Shown one piece after another: positions 46,730 to 47,315 of a stretch of DNA of 47,315 nucleotides. Within the stretch, counting starts at the first letter, position 1. Each line of letters opens with the position of its first letter. Location: assembly GCA_964388455.1 (NCBI GenBank), contig CAYMAN010000017.1, forward strand, positions 1-47,315. Direction: 5' to 3'. The position numbers and the translations under genes are program-made. This stretch comes from JBBRWO01 sp964388455. GTDB taxonomy: Bacteria > Actinomycetota > Coriobacteriia > Anaerosomatales > JAAXUF01. Under the pieces are notes generated by a model, which had not been told where the DNA came from, searched no databases, and was given only the letters and a program-made list of their open reading frames with translations.

Positions 46730-47122
46730 GTGCAGCTGGAGTGGTACGACAGTCTGATCAAGCCGGCCTGGACTCCCGCGCCCGGGGTGATCGGCACCAT
46801 CTGGACGCTGCTGTATCCGATCATCATCGTGGTGTTCGGCTACGTGATCTTCCGAGTGGTGCGGGGCACGATGCCTGCATCGGTGTTGCTGCCGCTTGCG
46901 ATCAACGTGGTCGCGAACGTCGCGTTCACGCCGATACAGTTCGGGCTGCGTAACCTCGGGCTCGCGTCGGTCGACATCGTTGTGGTGCTCGTCACCATCG
47001 CGTGGTGCATGGTCGTGTTCTGGCCGTACGCGAGGTGGGCGAGTCTCGCTCTGGTGCCGTACTTGGCGTGGGTGGCGACCGCGTCCACATTACAGTTCTC
47101 GATCACGTGGCTGAACCGCTAG
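46730..47122 (+). CDS. TspO/MBR-like protein, shortened
   Basis: A 130-residue membrane protein. WYDSLIKPAWTPAPGVIGTIWTLLYP is the TspO signature; ALVPYLAWVATASTLQFSI is the C-terminal block (PYxxWxxxAxxLN-like). TspO proteins have five helices and about 155-160 residues; here the first helix is missing and four remain (about 17-40, 50-68, 78-97, 102-122). Family members bind porphyrins and cholesterol-like ligands. GTG 46730 follows GAAAGGAGCG, so the short form seems genuine. Confidence 0.8.
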   Translation: MQLEWYDSLIKPAWTPAPGVIGTIWTLLYPIIIVVFGYVIFRVVRGTMPASVLLPLAINVVANVAFTPIQFGLRNLGLASVDIVVVLVTIAWCMVVFWPYARWASLALVPYLAWVATASTLQFSITWLNR

Positions 47123-47214
47123 AGTGAGTACGACACTTGGCCGTCTCGGCGGGTGATGTCATACACCTGAATTACACTGGTCCTTAGAACTCATCGAACG
47201 AAGGAGCGTCCCTT

Positions 47215-47315
47215 ATGGCTAGAGCATCCGCCCGCCACATCCTGGTCCCGACCGCCGGTCAGGCCGAGGAGATCAAGAAGCAGATCGCAGAAGGCGCAGA
47301 CTTCGCCGAGATGGC
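47215..47315 (+). CDS. Parvulin-type peptidyl-prolyl isomerase (start only)
   Basis: The frame from ATG 47215 (MARASARHILVPTAGQAEEI) is the start of a PpiC/parvulin domain: ARHILV is the first strand with the active-site His, and the helix QAEEIKKQIAEGADFAEM follows. The window ends after 33 codons. AAGGAG lies 7 bases upstream, and TACACT (about 47174-47179) is a likely -10. Confidence 0.85.
   Translation, partial: MARASARHILVPTAGQAEEIKKQIAEGADFAEM

Overview
The window reads as a high-GC chromosome with frequent GTG/TTG starts, clear Shine-Dalgarno sequences and TANNNT promoter hexamers. Family content (DUF3052, DUF2089, a heliorhodopsin, a P460-type monohaem lipoprotein, parvulin and FKBP isomerases) suggests an Actinomycetota chromosome, perhaps a Coriobacteriia-like lineage. 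That is an inference from gene content only; no rRNA or other phylogenetic marker lies in the window.

Bases 1 to about 18.8 kb are a sedentary chromosomal integron. It has an integron-type tyrosine recombinase (220-1191) with the IntI-specific extra patch, followed by about 15 closely related attC sites of 82-92 bp. Most attC sites share the layout RYYYAAC - AAGCGCATCAACC - variable centre - GGGTTATGCGC - AACAC - GTTRRRY. The sites delimit cassettes that mostly carry one gene each: a secreted amidase-like protein, lipoproteins, membrane proteins, DUF1801, an O-acetyltransferase, an NTF2-like protein, an ECF sigma/anti-sigma pair in reverse orientation, a GNAT, an AAC(3)-I-type aminoglycoside acetyltransferase, a DUF7010 membrane protein, an ACT-like small protein, an alpha/beta hydrolase, a TetR/Acg-nitroreductase pair in reverse orientation and a CPBP-like protein. 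The integrase gene itself sits between two attC sites, and its flanking cores are complementary, so it appears to occupy a cassette. Within the array (3.6-7.5 kb) is an IS30 remnant followed by a toxin-antitoxin-like cluster. This includes a Phd antitoxin overlapping a gene for two HigA-type domains fused to an RlaP-type nucleotidyltransferase.

From 18.8 to 23.1 kb no intact attC remains, but two decayed ones can be recognised (about 21.12-21.21 and 23.02-23.10 kb). They lie behind a lipase pseudogene and behind a heliorhodopsin-methyltransferase pair, so the array probably once extended that far.

From 23.2 kb to the end there are mostly single genes or short operons of ordinary chromosomal type. 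They include a P460-type cytochrome, an Arr rifamycin ADP-ribosyltransferase, a GGDEF protein, AlkD-like and Ada-like repair proteins, SGNH hydrolase, YCII, DUF1697, DHFR-like, MDR, DinB-like, metallophosphoesterase, a DUF2089 operon, several GNATs and methyltransferases, TusA, a Na+/Ca2+ antiporter, GT2, an SDR-DUF2867 protein, a VOC protein, FKBP, TspO and a parvulin cut by the window end. No rRNA, tRNA or CRISPR was found.
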